The notes: generated by a model from the letters alone, not told the origin. A stretch of DNA of 64,000 nt from Achromobacter pestifer (GCF_013267355.1 NZ_CP053985.1:4402001-4466000), one strand, 5' to 3'. Positions 36,391-44,978 are shown, counted from the first letter of the stretch. Made by a program: numbers and translations.

Positions 36391-36411
36391 GGGGGGCCAT
36401 TTGGGGGGCCA
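36391..36411 (+). promoter_or_regulatory. Candidate integrase arm sites, right end
   Basis: GGGGGGCCA occurs at 36391 and 36403, a 12-nt period, followed by GCG, mirroring the pair at 13669-13689. It lies 17 nt upstream of the int start, so binding here could also repress int. Confidence 0.55.
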
Positions 36412-36538
36412 GCGTTTTGCGGCTGCTGGCGGATGCTGGAAGACCTTGGCGGACCTCAAATGGCTAGAAAGCCAATAAAGACGCGAGTGTAGCGTTTCCC
36501 GGCGGACGTGGGCGGACTTCGGCGGAAAGGTTCTTTTT

Positions 36539-36588
36539 TGCTTTGGGAGCAGAGGGTAGTGAGTTCGAATCCCACCGCCCCGACCAAT
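36539..36588 (+). other. attR
   Basis: 50-bp copy of the 3' part of tRNA-Pro through CCA plus AT. It differs from attL at one base, C to A, at 36558 (tRNA position 48). It is a gene remnant without the 5' half, so it is not a tRNA. It marks the right prophage end; host sequence resumes with the old tRNA terminator. Confidence 0.93.
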
Positions 36589-36592
36589 GAAG

Positions 36593-36627
36593 AAAGGCCG
36601 TCAGCGACATGTCGCTGACGGCCTTTT
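36593..36627 (+). terminator. Original tRNA-Pro terminator displaced by prophage
   Basis: Perfect 34-bp palindrome: 17-nt arms AAAGGCCGTCAGCGACA and its reverse complement, with no loop excess, ending in TTTT. It starts 5 nt after attR, where the terminator of the uninterrupted tRNA gene would have been. Confidence 0.85.
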
Positions 36628-36682
36628 GCTTTCCGTTGGTGAAACAGGCCGTGGCAGGGCCGCCGCCAAAAACTGCCTGCTT

Positions 36683-37393
36683 TTAGTCCAGCCGCAGCAG
36701 CCGCCGCATTCTTTCGGTCAGTTGCGGCTTGATGGCATCGTCCGCAAGGTGCATCGGGCCCGGGGCCGTCAACATCATCGAGCTGAGCGTACCCAGCAAC
36801 ATCTGCATCGCGATCTGGATTTCCGCTTCAATGTCTTCGCCTGCCCGGGCCTGTATTTTTCGCAGCAGGGCAGGAACGAACAGGGCATGCAAGTGACGAT
36901 TCAAGGCGAACAACAGGCTCGATTCCCGGTTGTCCAGCGAAAAATCCTTGATCACAGCCCGGAATGTCCCCTGATTTTGGCGGCAGCTGTCGACGTAATA
37001 ATCGACCATGGCGGCGATGATCTCCGACGCGGTGCCCTCGGTCCAGACGACGTTTTGCCACACTAGGTTGTCTGCCTCCGCCTGGGATTCCGCGACCGCC
37101 GCTTCCAGGACGGCCGCAAGAAATGCCTCCTTGTCCTGAAACCGGCCGTAAAACGCGCCAATGGATGTGCCCGCCAGGCGTATGACGTCGCCGATCAGCA
37201 CCAGGTCCAGGTTTGCGTGTTGTTCGATCAACTCGCGTCCGGCCCGGATCATCTTGGCCAGGGACTCTTCGCTGCGCAACTGCCGCGGAGGACGAGGCGG
37301 GGCTATGGATCTTGGGGCTGCACCAGCCGCCTTTCGTTCGCGGGGGGACTGCGCCGTCTTGATTTTTTCTTCCGGCGTTAAGGGGACGGCCAT
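36683..37393 (-). CDS. TetR-family regulator
   Basis: 236 aa. A basic, Pro/Arg-rich N-terminal extension of about 40 residues precedes the TetR HTH (SLAKMIRAGRELIEQHANLDLVLIGDVIRLAGTSIGAFYGRFQDKEAFLAAVLEAA). The rest is a helical ligand-binding domain. The long N-terminal extension is unusual. It is divergent from the P450 gene across 377 bp and is the likely ligand-responsive repressor of the P450-reductase-ALDH-SDR operon. Confidence 0.88.
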   Translation of the reverse strand: MAVPLTPEEKIKTAQSPRERKAAGAAPRSIAPPRPPRQLRSEESLAKMIRAGRELIEQHANLDLVLIGDVIRLAGTSIGAFYGRFQDKEAFLAAVLEAAVAESQAEADNLVWQNVVWTEGTASEIIAAMVDYYVDSCRQNQGTFRAVIKDFSLDNRESSLLFALNRHLHALFVPALLRKIQARAGEDIEAEIQIAMQMLLGTLSSMMLTAPGPMHLADDAIKPQLTERMRRLLRLD

Positions 37394-37770
37394 GGCAGCA
37401 ACAATCCTAGTTTGAAGCAGTGCGGAACATTATGCCGTAGCCCGCAGCAGGGGCGGACATGGCAACAAAATTCCAAGTCAGAATAATTAGAAGCATTTAG
37501 CGTTCGTGGCTGCGGTGGCCCTTGTGTCGATCTTGCATGGGATGCCGCCGCTTTGGGAGGAGGCGCCGCTTCCGCGGCGGAAACTGGAGCGTGGCGTCAC
37601 GCTGCTATCCGACCTAGGGAAACCACGCATTGAAGGCGCATGAGTGTATCTCAATAATGGAATCAGAATTTGAATTCTAATTTAACGGCAAGTTGTGCCG
37701 ACAGGATCGTCCCTGTCGTCCAGTCAGGCATTGCCGCCCCGAACCGACCCTAACCTTCTCGTCCCACATC
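37394..37770. promoter_or_regulatory. Divergent promoter region, tetR / P450 operon
   Basis: 377 bp without a gene. The part next to the P450 gene is AT-rich and contains the imperfect palindrome AGAATTTGAATTCT (37665-37678, 6 of 7 bp paired), a candidate operator. The tetR-proximal side holds AT-rich AGAATAATTAGAAG at about 37480. No small gene is seen. Confidence 0.45.
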
Positions 37771-39066
37771 ATGAACCATACCGATTTCGATCTGCCCGGC
37801 GATGTCGCGAAAGCCCTGGTTGATGCACAGGCCTATGCTGACATTGACGAATTGCACGCCACCTACGCATGGGCGCGCTCCAACAACCCGTTGGGGCGCG
37901 CGGTCAATGACGGATTCGATCCCTTCTGGGTAGTAACCAAGCACGCGGACGTGGCTGCCATCTCGCGCGATACCCAGACTTTCCGCAACGGTGACTACGC
38001 GGTTGTCTGCGCCCCCAAGGCGATGATCGAGCAGATGACGGCCACGTCCGGGAGTCACAACGGCGGCATCAGATCGATGGTTCATGTCGACGGCGACGAA
38101 CACAAGGGGTTGCGGTCGTTGACGCAGGCTTGGTTCATGCCTAACAACATACTCAAGCTGGATGAGCGTATCCGCGACCTGGCCGGCCGCACCGTCGACA
38201 AGCTTGCGGCGGCTGACGGCGAGGTCATCGACTTCGCCACGGACATTGCGCTGCATTATCCGCTGCACGTCATCATGGACATCCTGGGCGTGCCGCCCGA
38301 GGACGAGGGCAGGATGCTGCTGCTGACGCAGGAGCTGTTCGGCAGCGAAGACCCCGAACTCAAGCGCGCGGGGCAGGCACAGGTCAGCGATGCTGACGAG
38401 CTGGCCAAGAGCACGCTGGCCATCGTGGCCGACTTTCGCGCCTACTTTGAAAAAGTCACGGCCGACCGGCGCGAGACTCCGCGCAATGACGTGGCGACGC
38501 TGCTCGCCAACGCGGTCGTAGACGGTGCGCCCATCAGCGAGGACAGCCGATTGGGCTACTACGTGATCATCGCCACGGCGGGACACGACACGACTTCATC
38601 CTCGACTGCCGTCGCCATGTGGGCGCTCAGCCAGTACCCCGAGTTGTTGCCCCGTCTTCAGGCGAATCCTGGCCTGATCCCGCAGTTCATCGACGAAGCG
38701 GTGCGCCTGGCGTCGCCGGTACGGCATTTCATGCGCACAGCCGTGGCGGACACCGAAATCCGCGGCCGCCAGATCCGCAAGGGTGATTGGCTGATGCTGT
38801 GCTACGGCTCGGCGAATCGGGACGAGGAAGTCTTCGAGAACCCCCTTGCATTCGACATCGACCGTAAGCCGAACCGTCATCTGTCATTCGGGCTCGGGGT
38901 GCATATCTGCTTGGGGCAACACCTGGCAAAGATGGAGATGCGCATTCTGTTCGAAGAGATGATTCCAAGGTTGCAGCGAGTGGAGCTTGCGGGCGAGATG
39001 ATCATGAGCGCCTCGTATTTCGTCGGCGGCCCCAAGCATCTGCCTGTTCGATGCGTCATGAACTAG
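37771..39066 (+). CDS. Cytochrome P450, CYP108-like (terpineol hydroxylase type)
   Basis: 431 aa from ATG 37771. The frame is open upstream, but the extension is not P450-like. The soluble bacterial P450 has the I-helix AGHDTT with D273/T274, the ERR-type EAVRLASPVRHF, and the heme loop FGLGVHICLGQ with ligand C380. The N-terminal part (YADIDELHATYAWARSNNPLG, DPFWVVTKHADVAAI) closely resembles P450terp (CYP108A1), which hydroxylates the allylic methyl of alpha-terpineol. The substrate here may be a terpenoid or similar hydrocarbon; that is inference. First gene of a four-gene operon. Confidence 0.88.
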   Translation: MNHTDFDLPGDVAKALVDAQAYADIDELHATYAWARSNNPLGRAVNDGFDPFWVVTKHADVAAISRDTQTFRNGDYAVVCAPKAMIEQMTATSGSHNGGIRSMVHVDGDEHKGLRSLTQAWFMPNNILKLDERIRDLAGRTVDKLAAADGEVIDFATDIALHYPLHVIMDILGVPPEDEGRMLLLTQELFGSEDPELKRAGQAQVSDADELAKSTLAIVADFRAYFEKVTADRRETPRNDVATLLANAVVDGAPISEDSRLGYYVIIATAGHDTTSSSTAVAMWALSQYPELLPRLQANPGLIPQFIDEAVRLASPVRHFMRTAVADTEIRGRQIRKGDWLMLCYGSANRDEEVFENPLAFDIDRKPNRHLSFGLGVHICLGQHLAKMEMRILFEEMIPRLQRVELAGEMIMSASYFVGGPKHLPVRCVMN

Positions 39067-39099
39067 CTGTTCCTCGTCTCCTTCAGTAGAGCATTCTCA

Positions 39100-40065
39100 A
39101 TGCAATGTCAGTCAACGAGTTCGGTGCGCGTTGCGCATCGGCGTCAGGAAACCGAAGACATCATCAGTCTGGAGCTGCAGGCATTGGACGGCGGCATCCT
39201 GCCGCCCTTCGAGGCAGGAGCTCATATCGATGTACACATCGCTCCCGGCTTGGTGCGGCAGTATTCGCTGTGCAACGCGTCGTCGGAACGCCATCGCTAC
39301 GTCATCGGCATCTTGCGGGATCCTCAGTCGCGTGGCGGTTCGGTGGCGATCCATGAACGGTTGCAACCGGGGGCCATCGTCGTGATCGGCGCGCCGCGCA
39401 ACCATTTCCCGCTCAAGCTGCAATCCCCGAGCCTCCTGATCGCCGGCGGCATCGGCGTTACGCCCATGCTGTGCATGGCCGAAGCCCTGCATGCGGCTGG
39501 GACGGCATTTACTTTGCACTACTGTGCCCGCGATCAGGCCAGGGCGGCTTTTCTTGATCGCGTTGTCCAATCGCCGTTCCGTGAAAACGTGGTCTTTCAT
39601 TACGACGACCAGGATGATGAGCAGAGATTGCATCCGGACGAACTGTTCTCTCAACTGGGAACCTCCGAGGAAATCTACGTCTGCGGCCCTGCCGGTTTCA
39701 TCGAATGGGTCTGCCTGGCGGCGGACCGGGCGGGCATTCCGAAGCACCGGGTGCGGTACGAGCACTTCAGCGCCAAACCCGTGGATACCTCGCAGGACGG
39801 CGCCTTCGACGTAAGAATCGCCAGCTCCGGCCAGCTCTTCCATATCCCTGCGGACCAATCCGTGGCTTCCGTGCTGCTCGCCGCGGGCGTCGACATCTAT
39901 ACCTCCTGCGGCGAGGGCTCCTGCGGTTCGTGCGTCATGCGCCTGCTGGAGGGCGAGGCTGACCATCGCGACGTGTTCCTGACTGATGAGGAGCACGGAT
40001 GCGGCAATCAGTTCACCCCATGCTGCTCGCGCGCGAAATCGCCGCTGCTGGTGCTTGATCTTTGA
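39100..40065 (+). CDS. Phthalate-dioxygenase-reductase-type ferredoxin reductase
   Basis: 321 aa flavin/NAD(P)H/[2Fe-2S] reductase with all domains on one chain. The flavin domain has RQYSLCNAS, the nucleotide domain GGIGVTPML and CGPAGFIEW, and the C-terminal plant-type ferredoxin has C270, C275, C278 and C308 (CGEGSCGSC). It resembles VanB-type and phthalate reductases that serve Rieske oxygenases. Here it follows a P450 by 33 nt and no separate ferredoxin gene is present. It probably feeds electrons directly from its ferredoxin domain to the P450. Confidence 0.88.
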   Translation: MQCQSTSSVRVAHRRQETEDIISLELQALDGGILPPFEAGAHIDVHIAPGLVRQYSLCNASSERHRYVIGILRDPQSRGGSVAIHERLQPGAIVVIGAPRNHFPLKLQSPSLLIAGGIGVTPMLCMAEALHAAGTAFTLHYCARDQARAAFLDRVVQSPFRENVVFHYDDQDDEQRLHPDELFSQLGTSEEIYVCGPAGFIEWVCLAADRAGIPKHRVRYEHFSAKPVDTSQDGAFDVRIASSGQLFHIPADQSVASVLLAAGVDIYTSCGEGSCGSCVMRLLEGEADHRDVFLTDEEHGCGNQFTPCCSRAKSPLLVLDL

Positions 40066-40158
40066 ACTCTTTTCCACAGCGCTCGGATGCGAGGGCTGTC
40101 TGCCAACGCGCGGCCGATCGAACTTCGCCCGGCCCACAACATTGAGGTCCGAATCACC

Positions 40159-41580
40159 ATGGAAACTCCTATTGAGTTCAGTATGACCATCGATGGAAAG
40201 GCCGTTCATGCGCCAAGGCGCTTCGACGTGCTCGATCCGGCCACCGAGAGCGTTGTGGCCAGCGCGCCCGATGCCGGGGCAGAACAATTGGATGAAGCCG
40301 TAGCCAGCGCAAGGCGCGCCGCGCCGGCCTGGGCCGCGCTGCCACTGGAATCGCGCCGGCAGCTTGTCGTCCGTATCAGTGAAGTCCTCCTGTCCAACCA
40401 GGAAATGTTGGCGGAGTTGTTGATGCGTGAGCAAGGCAAGCCGATCGCGGCCGCCCGCCAGGAAGTGCAGGCGGCGGCGCATTGGTGCGTCGAGATGGCG
40501 GGGTTCGATCTGCCCATGGAGGAGACCATCGAGTCGGCCGAGGAGCGGGTCAGGGTGCTGCGTGTGCCGCTAGGCGTGGTGGGCAGCATCGTGCCGTGGA
40601 ACTTTCCGGTGGTGCTGGCGGTATGGAAGGCTGCGCCGGCCCTGCTCACGGGCAACACGCTGGTATTGAAGCCTTCGCCATTCACGCCCTTGACTACCTT
40701 GAAGCTGGGCGAGTTGTTGCGCGACGTATTGCCGCCGGGGGTGCTGAACGTCGTGAGTGGGGGCGATGCATTGGGTCCGTTGATGTCCGCGCATCCCGGC
40801 ATAGATAAACTCAGTTTCACCGGTTCGACCCAGACCGGCCGCGCCGTGATGGCTTCCGCCGCGGTCAACCTGAAGCGCCTGACGCTGGAACTGGGCGGGA
40901 ACGACGCGGCCATCGTCCTGCCGGATGCCGATGTCGACGCGATTGCGCCCGCCATCTTCTGGGGGGCGTTCTACAACAATGCCCAGTTCTGCCTGGCCAT
41001 CAAACGCTTGTATGTCCACGAGGATGTCTACGACCGGATGGCGCAGGCGCTGGCCGAGTTGGCGCGCACAACCCGGGTCGGACCCGGGGATGCCGAGGGC
41101 GTCCTGCTCGGCCCGGTGCAGAATCGCCGCCAGTTTGAACGGCTCAAGAATCTGCTTGAAGACACGCGCAGTCAGGGGTGCCGCTTTCTGACTGGCGGCG
41201 AAGTGCCCGAGGGAAAGGGATATTTCTTTCCCGTTACCTTGGTGGACAACCCGCCAGATACGACGCGTGTGGTGCGCGAGGAGCCTTTCGGTCCGATCTT
41301 GCCGCTGCTCAAGTTCCGCGATGTGGAGGAGGCTATCGCGCGGGCCAACGATAGCGAATACGGCTTGGGCGGATCGGTATGGGGGGGTGACGCCGAGGCG
41401 GCCGCAAAGGTTGCGCTGCGCTTGCAGGCCGGCACCGTCTGGGTCAACCAGATCCACACCCTTAAAGCCGGAAAGCCCATGGCCGGCCACAAACAATCGG
41501 GCATAGGCGTGGAGAACGGCGTGGACGGCGTGCTGGAGTACACCGTAACCAAGACCGTGTCATCGAAACGAGCGCACTGA
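40159..41580 (+). CDS. Aldehyde dehydrogenase (NAD(P)+)
   Basis: 473 aa from ATG 40159 (METPIEFSMTIDGKAV). Catalytic nucleophile C278 is in YNNAQFCLAI, the general base E244 in LELGGNDAAIV, and the Rossmann motif FTGSTQTGRAVM is present. It oxidises an aldehyde to the acid; in this operon that is likely the product of P450 hydroxylation followed by alcohol oxidation. The frame is open to 40087, but the extension overlaps nothing conserved. It lies between the reductase and the SDR. Confidence 0.93.
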   Translation: METPIEFSMTIDGKAVHAPRRFDVLDPATESVVASAPDAGAEQLDEAVASARRAAPAWAALPLESRRQLVVRISEVLLSNQEMLAELLMREQGKPIAAARQEVQAAAHWCVEMAGFDLPMEETIESAEERVRVLRVPLGVVGSIVPWNFPVVLAVWKAAPALLTGNTLVLKPSPFTPLTTLKLGELLRDVLPPGVLNVVSGGDALGPLMSAHPGIDKLSFTGSTQTGRAVMASAAVNLKRLTLELGGNDAAIVLPDADVDAIAPAIFWGAFYNNAQFCLAIKRLYVHEDVYDRMAQALAELARTTRVGPGDAEGVLLGPVQNRRQFERLKNLLEDTRSQGCRFLTGGEVPEGKGYFFPVTLVDNPPDTTRVVREEPFGPILPLLKFRDVEEAIARANDSEYGLGGSVWGGDAEAAAKVALRLQAGTVWVNQIHTLKAGKPMAGHKQSGIGVENGVDGVLEYTVTKTVSSKRAH

Positions 41581-41612
41581 AAACCACAACAAGGTAGCCA
41601 AGGAGGAAGCCC

Positions 41613-42449
41613 ATGAGCGATTACATCTCAGGCAAGACCATAGTCATTACCGGTGCTGGCGGCGGTTTCGGACGCCTCGTCGCGCAGAAGGCCGCCGCGC
41701 GCGGCGCGCTGGTGACATGCGGAGACGTCAATGTGGCGGCGGCGGAGGAGACCGTCGCGGGCATTGTCGCGGCCGGCGGCCGGGCGCAGGCCATTGCCGC
41801 GGATGTCCGAATTCTCGATGATCTGAAACGTCTCGTCGAAGCCAGCGTTCGGGAATACGGCTCGGTTGAGGTGATGCTCAACAATGCGGGCATCATGCCG
41901 CTGGCCTTCGTCGCCGATCACGCCATCGCCTACGATGCCTGGATGCGCTGCATCGACATCAATATGAAGGGCGTGGTCAACGGCATGATTGCCGCGCACG
42001 ATGTAATGATTTCCCAGGGGCGCGGTCACTTCGTCAACATTTCGTCCATTTACGGAAATTTCCCCGTGGTGGGCGCGGCAATCTACGGCGCCACCAAGGC
42101 CGCCGTCAATTTCATGTCGGAAGCCGTGCGGATGGAAGCGCGCGGAAAGATCAAGGTCACGACGATCAAACCCACGGGCGTGCCCAGCACCGGGCTCGGC
42201 GGGTCCGTGGTCAACCAGGCGGCCGTCGTCGGTATCGTCGGGCCCAACATGGAGCAATTCCTGACCATGGCAAAGGGCCTGCAGGAAGGTTCCTTGCCGT
42301 CCGATCTGCGCGATCCGGAGAACATATCGCATATGCCGCTGGAGCCCGAATCCATCGCCGACGCGGTACTGCTCGCCATTGATCAACCCTGGGGTGTTTC
42401 GCTCAGCGACATGACGGTACGCGCTTCGGCGGATTGCTTCGTGCTTTGA
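41613..42449 (+). CDS. Short-chain dehydrogenase/reductase
   Basis: 278 aa classical SDR. The NAD(P)-binding TGAGGGFG is at 13-20, NNAG at 90-93, and the catalytic Ser (144/145), Y158 and K162 (YGATK) are present. A spaced AAGGAGGAAG precedes the ATG. It ends the P450 operon. The likely step is oxidation of the hydroxymethyl product to the aldehyde for the upstream ALDH, but other alcohols or ketones are possible. Confidence 0.9.
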   Translation: MSDYISGKTIVITGAGGGFGRLVAQKAAARGALVTCGDVNVAAAEETVAGIVAAGGRAQAIAADVRILDDLKRLVEASVREYGSVEVMLNNAGIMPLAFVADHAIAYDAWMRCIDINMKGVVNGMIAAHDVMISQGRGHFVNISSIYGNFPVVGAAIYGATKAAVNFMSEAVRMEARGKIKVTTIKPTGVPSTGLGGSVVNQAAVVGIVGPNMEQFLTMAKGLQEGSLPSDLRDPENISHMPLEPESIADAVLLAIDQPWGVSLSDMTVRASADCFVL

Positions 42450-42578
42450 GGGGAACGTCTGTTTCCGGCTGGCGGTGCAAGAGTGCGAAAGAGGGGCTGG
42501 GTCTTGGTCAGATCAGGGATGTTGGATTAATATCGCGAGGCGACAGATATAATTAGACACAACTGGTCGGAGGGCGTA

Positions 42579-42911
42579 ATGGCTTGGGCGAACGCTTGGA
42601 TGAAAACCAGAGAGATGTGGCGGCGTAGGGGCGCGATCTCGTGCGTCACGCTTGGATACTTGATCGCTGTCCATCAAATCTTGGCCGCCACCGATGCCTA
42701 CGAGCAGGTTCGCAGCGTCCTGATTGAACACGAGCACTTTGAACTCGACGAACTGGTGCTTCTCGCAGCGCTGGCATCCCCCTTTGCCTGTGTCGCGCTC
42801 TGGATCCAAACCCGTCGCTTGCAGCAGGAAACACTGCAACGAAGGGCGCTGGACGAGCTCATGACCGAGCTTTTCAAGCGAACGCAGGAAAAGGAACGGA
42901 GCATGTGGTAG
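42579..42911 (+). CDS. Small membrane protein with coiled-coil tail
   Basis: 110 aa, GGAGG before the ATG. Two hydrophobic helices (about 20-37 and 58-77) flank a short acidic periplasmic loop (DAYEQVRSVLIEHEHFELDE). A charged helix follows, RRLQQETLQRRALDELMTELFKRTQEKE. The plan is like the sensor half of a diguanylate cyclase or kinase cut before its output domain. Whether it is a remnant or a stand-alone adaptor cannot be told. No operon partner is evident. Confidence 0.55.
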   Translation: MAWANAWMKTREMWRRRGAISCVTLGYLIAVHQILAATDAYEQVRSVLIEHEHFELDELVLLAALASPFACVALWIQTRRLQQETLQRRALDELMTELFKRTQEKERSMW

Positions 42912-42990
42912 CGATCGTGGGGTCAGTTCAGTTTCTGAGCTGACCCTTCGTGTTTTGGGACAAGACGGCAAAACGCTGGCTGTGTTTCCC

Positions 42991-43287
42991 TCAGCGCGTC
43001 CGCAAGGCATCCACCGGTCCGGTGACCGTGATCACCAAGGGCACGCCGTTTATCTCATTGGGCAGGCGCGCCGCTACTTGAGCGTCCAGCACGCCCACCG
43101 CAAGCGCTTCCTCTCCCGGGCGGCCGGTGCTAATGCCGACCGAGACGACGCCGGGAATGGCAAGCAGTCGCTGGCCGTCGCTGGCCAACAGCGCTTCGGC
43201 TGCTCCGCCTGGCGGGGTTTCAACTGGGTTGTATTCGACAGGTCCCGCACCCGAAAAGTCCGGCCCTGGTTTTTGGATGTTGCTCAT
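42991..43287 (-). CDS. Small protein with trypsin-propeptide-like segment
   Basis: 98 aa from ATG 43287 (MSNIQKPGPDFSG). The middle segment LLAIPGVVSVGISTGRPGEEALAVGVLD resembles the VGIG-type N-terminal region that precedes the catalytic domain in some bacterial trypsin-like proteins. It lies 75 nt downstream of the truncated protease gene on the same strand. It may be a displaced N-terminal part or a partner/inhibitor. No signal peptide is seen. Confidence 0.5.
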   Translation of the reverse strand: MSNIQKPGPDFSGAGPVEYNPVETPPGGAAEALLASDGQRLLAIPGVVSVGISTGRPGEEALAVGVLDAQVAARLPNEINGVPLVITVTGPVDALRTR

Positions 43288-43362
43288 GGCGTCAACTCCT
43301 CTGGCCTCGCCGGGATTTGGGAAACACCGGCCGCTGCGATGCACGAGCGGCCGGGACCACGG

Positions 43363-44040
43363 TTACGGCAGCAATCTGATGTTCAACGAGGATAGCGCGG
43401 CGCCAATCGGGTTGGCAAACGTGGTGCCGCCACCGCCCGCGAACAGCAGGCCGACCGGCCGCACGCCAGTCGCCCAGTGCCAGATCAGCGAGCCGGAATC
43501 TCCGCCAGCGGAGAAGGGGTTGGCATTCACCGATTGGATGGCAATCTGGTTGCGGAAGAGCGCGACGCGGCCGCCGCCGTAGTTCACGTTGACCGACACG
43601 CCGATCTGCGTCACGCGGCCTTGGGTGAGTCCTGTCGTGCGGCCGCTCTTGCCAACGATGAGGCCGAGCGAGGCGGCCAGGGGGGCCGTGCCGGTTCGGT
43701 AGTAGGCCGCTCTGCCGCCCGACAGATAGTATTGCTCACCGCGGATCCCCACGCCCACGATACCTTCGGTCGAAGGCGCTTCGGAGAGTGTCGCGAACTC
43801 GCCAGACGCCGCGAGCAAGGTCGCTTCGACCGCGTCCCTGAGCGCCAGCAGGTCCTTTGATACGCCGGCCTCGGTAAGCGTGGCCTGCTGTTCCGCTTCT
43901 TCGCTCAGCGCGTCCAGGCCGGCGGAGTCGGAATCGGGGTTTTCGGGGGAGCCTGCGGCGGATTTACCGCTGGCCGGGCCGCTGTCATCGCCTTCGCCCG
44001 GGTTGTCCACGCGTGTGGAATTGCTGTTCTTTTCTGACAT
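43363..44040 (-). CDS. Trypsin-like serine protease fragment (GDSGS half only)
   Basis: 225 aa from ATG 44040. A disordered Ser/Glu/Pro-rich N terminus of about 60 residues, then SLGLIVGKSGRTTGLTQGRV, VALFRNQIAIQS and FSAGGDSGSLIW, ending RPVGLLFAGGGGTTFANPIGAAL. This is the second barrel of an S1-type protease with the nucleophile serine. The first barrel, with the His (NHV-type) and Asp of the triad, is absent, so proteolysis is unlikely unless another chain supplies them. No secretion signal is visible. Confidence 0.6.
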   Translation of the reverse strand: MSEKNSNSTRVDNPGEGDDSGPASGKSAAGSPENPDSDSAGLDALSEEAEQQATLTEAGVSKDLLALRDAVEATLLAASGEFATLSEAPSTEGIVGVGIRGEQYYLSGGRAAYYRTGTAPLAASLGLIVGKSGRTTGLTQGRVTQIGVSVNVNYGGGRVALFRNQIAIQSVNANPFSAGGDSGSLIWHWATGVRPVGLLFAGGGGTTFANPIGAALSSLNIRLLP

Positions 44041-44620
44041 GACTATATCCTCCAACGAACAAGCGTTAGAAAAAATCGTGCAGATTGAGAAAGGTAGTCA
44101 GGCACCCATGGGACTCGCGAGCCGTGGCCAATTGTCCGCAGGGTTCAAGAAAGTCGTACTAATCAACTGGCATTACTACTGCGGGCGTTTTGCTGCCGAT
44201 AGTGATTTTCTCGAGTTGGGGTATCCGTCAGGCACTACCCGCTGTGCCGGACCGATCTGGCCGCGCGAGCGCAAGTCTTGCGCCGCATTCAAGCAGCATC
44301 CATCCGAGCGGCGGTCTGCGGAGCAAGTAGATCCCCCAAGTCAGGTGCTCACGTCAGACATCCGATCGTCACCAAGCGTTGGATGCCGCTGAATAGTTCA
44401 AGCCAGGCGAGTACGGTAATCCTGGTAGTAATCCTGTTGAATGCCTCATTTTGGGTATGGGCAGGGCATCTCTCCTACCACTGCTCAAGCGTTTGCCGTG
44501 CTCTGAAAGGGGCAGAAGGATGGGACGCCAACATCACTGATTTCAGTGATATGCGCGGATGTAAATATTGGTTAGAGTCTGCAAGTTTTTTCAGACCAAC
44601 TCTCAACCAACGGTGTAGCA
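44041..44620. other. Gene-poor 580-bp region
   Basis: No convincing gene. A frame starting near 44386 encodes a single membrane helix (STVILVVILLNASFWVWAG), but it runs on through the real gene at 44621 in the wrong frame and lacks a good ribosome site. Composition is more AT-rich than neighbours and should hold promoters for the genes on both sides. Confidence 0.4.
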
Positions 44621-44956
44621 ATGAAAGTCAGGCGTTTTGCGATTGCGGCTTTGGCATGTGTTCCCATGGCCGCCTCGGCAGCGGATGTTGTTTTCGTCAA
44701 TCAGTCATCCTGGGAAATCCACGAGATCTACTTCTCGCCCGCCAAGCAGAAAAGCTGGGGCGAAGACCACCTGGACAAGGAAGTGCTGCAGAAGGGCGAT
44801 TCACTCACCCTGTCTGGCGTGAGCCGGGGCAAGTGGGACGTCCGCGTCGTCGACGAGGACGGCGATGAGTGCGTGCTCGAAGAGGTCCAGATCGACGGCG
44901 CCGACAAATGGGTGATCACCGACAAGGAGCTGTTGGCCTGTCAGGCTGCCAGCTGA
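44621..44956 (+). CDS. Small secreted periplasmic protein
   Basis: 111 aa with a clear signal peptide (MKVRRFAIAALACVPMAASA, cleavage before ADVVFVNQSS). The mature part is a compact beta-rich domain (NQSSWEIHEIYFSPAKQKSWGEDHL...GKWDVRVVDEDGDECVLEEV). Relatives in Bordetella are, as I recall, sometimes mislabelled as argininosuccinate lyase; nothing here supports such an activity. The function is unknown. It is a single-gene unit followed by an inverted repeat. Confidence 0.7.
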   Translation: MKVRRFAIAALACVPMAASAADVVFVNQSSWEIHEIYFSPAKQKSWGEDHLDKEVLQKGDSLTLSGVSRGKWDVRVVDEDGDECVLEEVQIDGADKWVITDKELLACQAAS

Positions 44957-44978
44957 TCGCGCGGCTCGGACTCTTCAG

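Larger units (their letters stand above)
13573..36588. mobile_element. Defective P2-like prophage integrated in tRNA-Pro
   Basis: Bounded by 50-bp direct repeats at tRNA-Pro and next to the integrase gene. Inside are recognisable P2-type genes D, U, T, E/E', FII, FI, a fibre-assembly gene, H, X, L, P and Q, plus an Ogr-like activator. Genes for capsid, scaffold, small terminase, endolysin, tail completion and most of the baseplate (V, W, J) are missing. Genes I, L, P and the primase are truncated at points that look like deletion joints. At about 23 kb it is well short of a complete P2-like genome (33-40 kb). It should not make particles on its own, but int and the regulatory region look intact. 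Confidence 0.93.

Noticed and set aside
36539..36588. Second tRNA-Pro gene
   Set aside because: Only the 3' half is present, with a changed variable-loop base. It is the attR copy of the integration repeat.
44278..44868. 196-codon frame overlapping the periplasmic protein gene
   Set aside because: It overlaps the well-supported signal-peptide protein at 44621 in another frame. Only a single hydrophobic stretch is protein-like.
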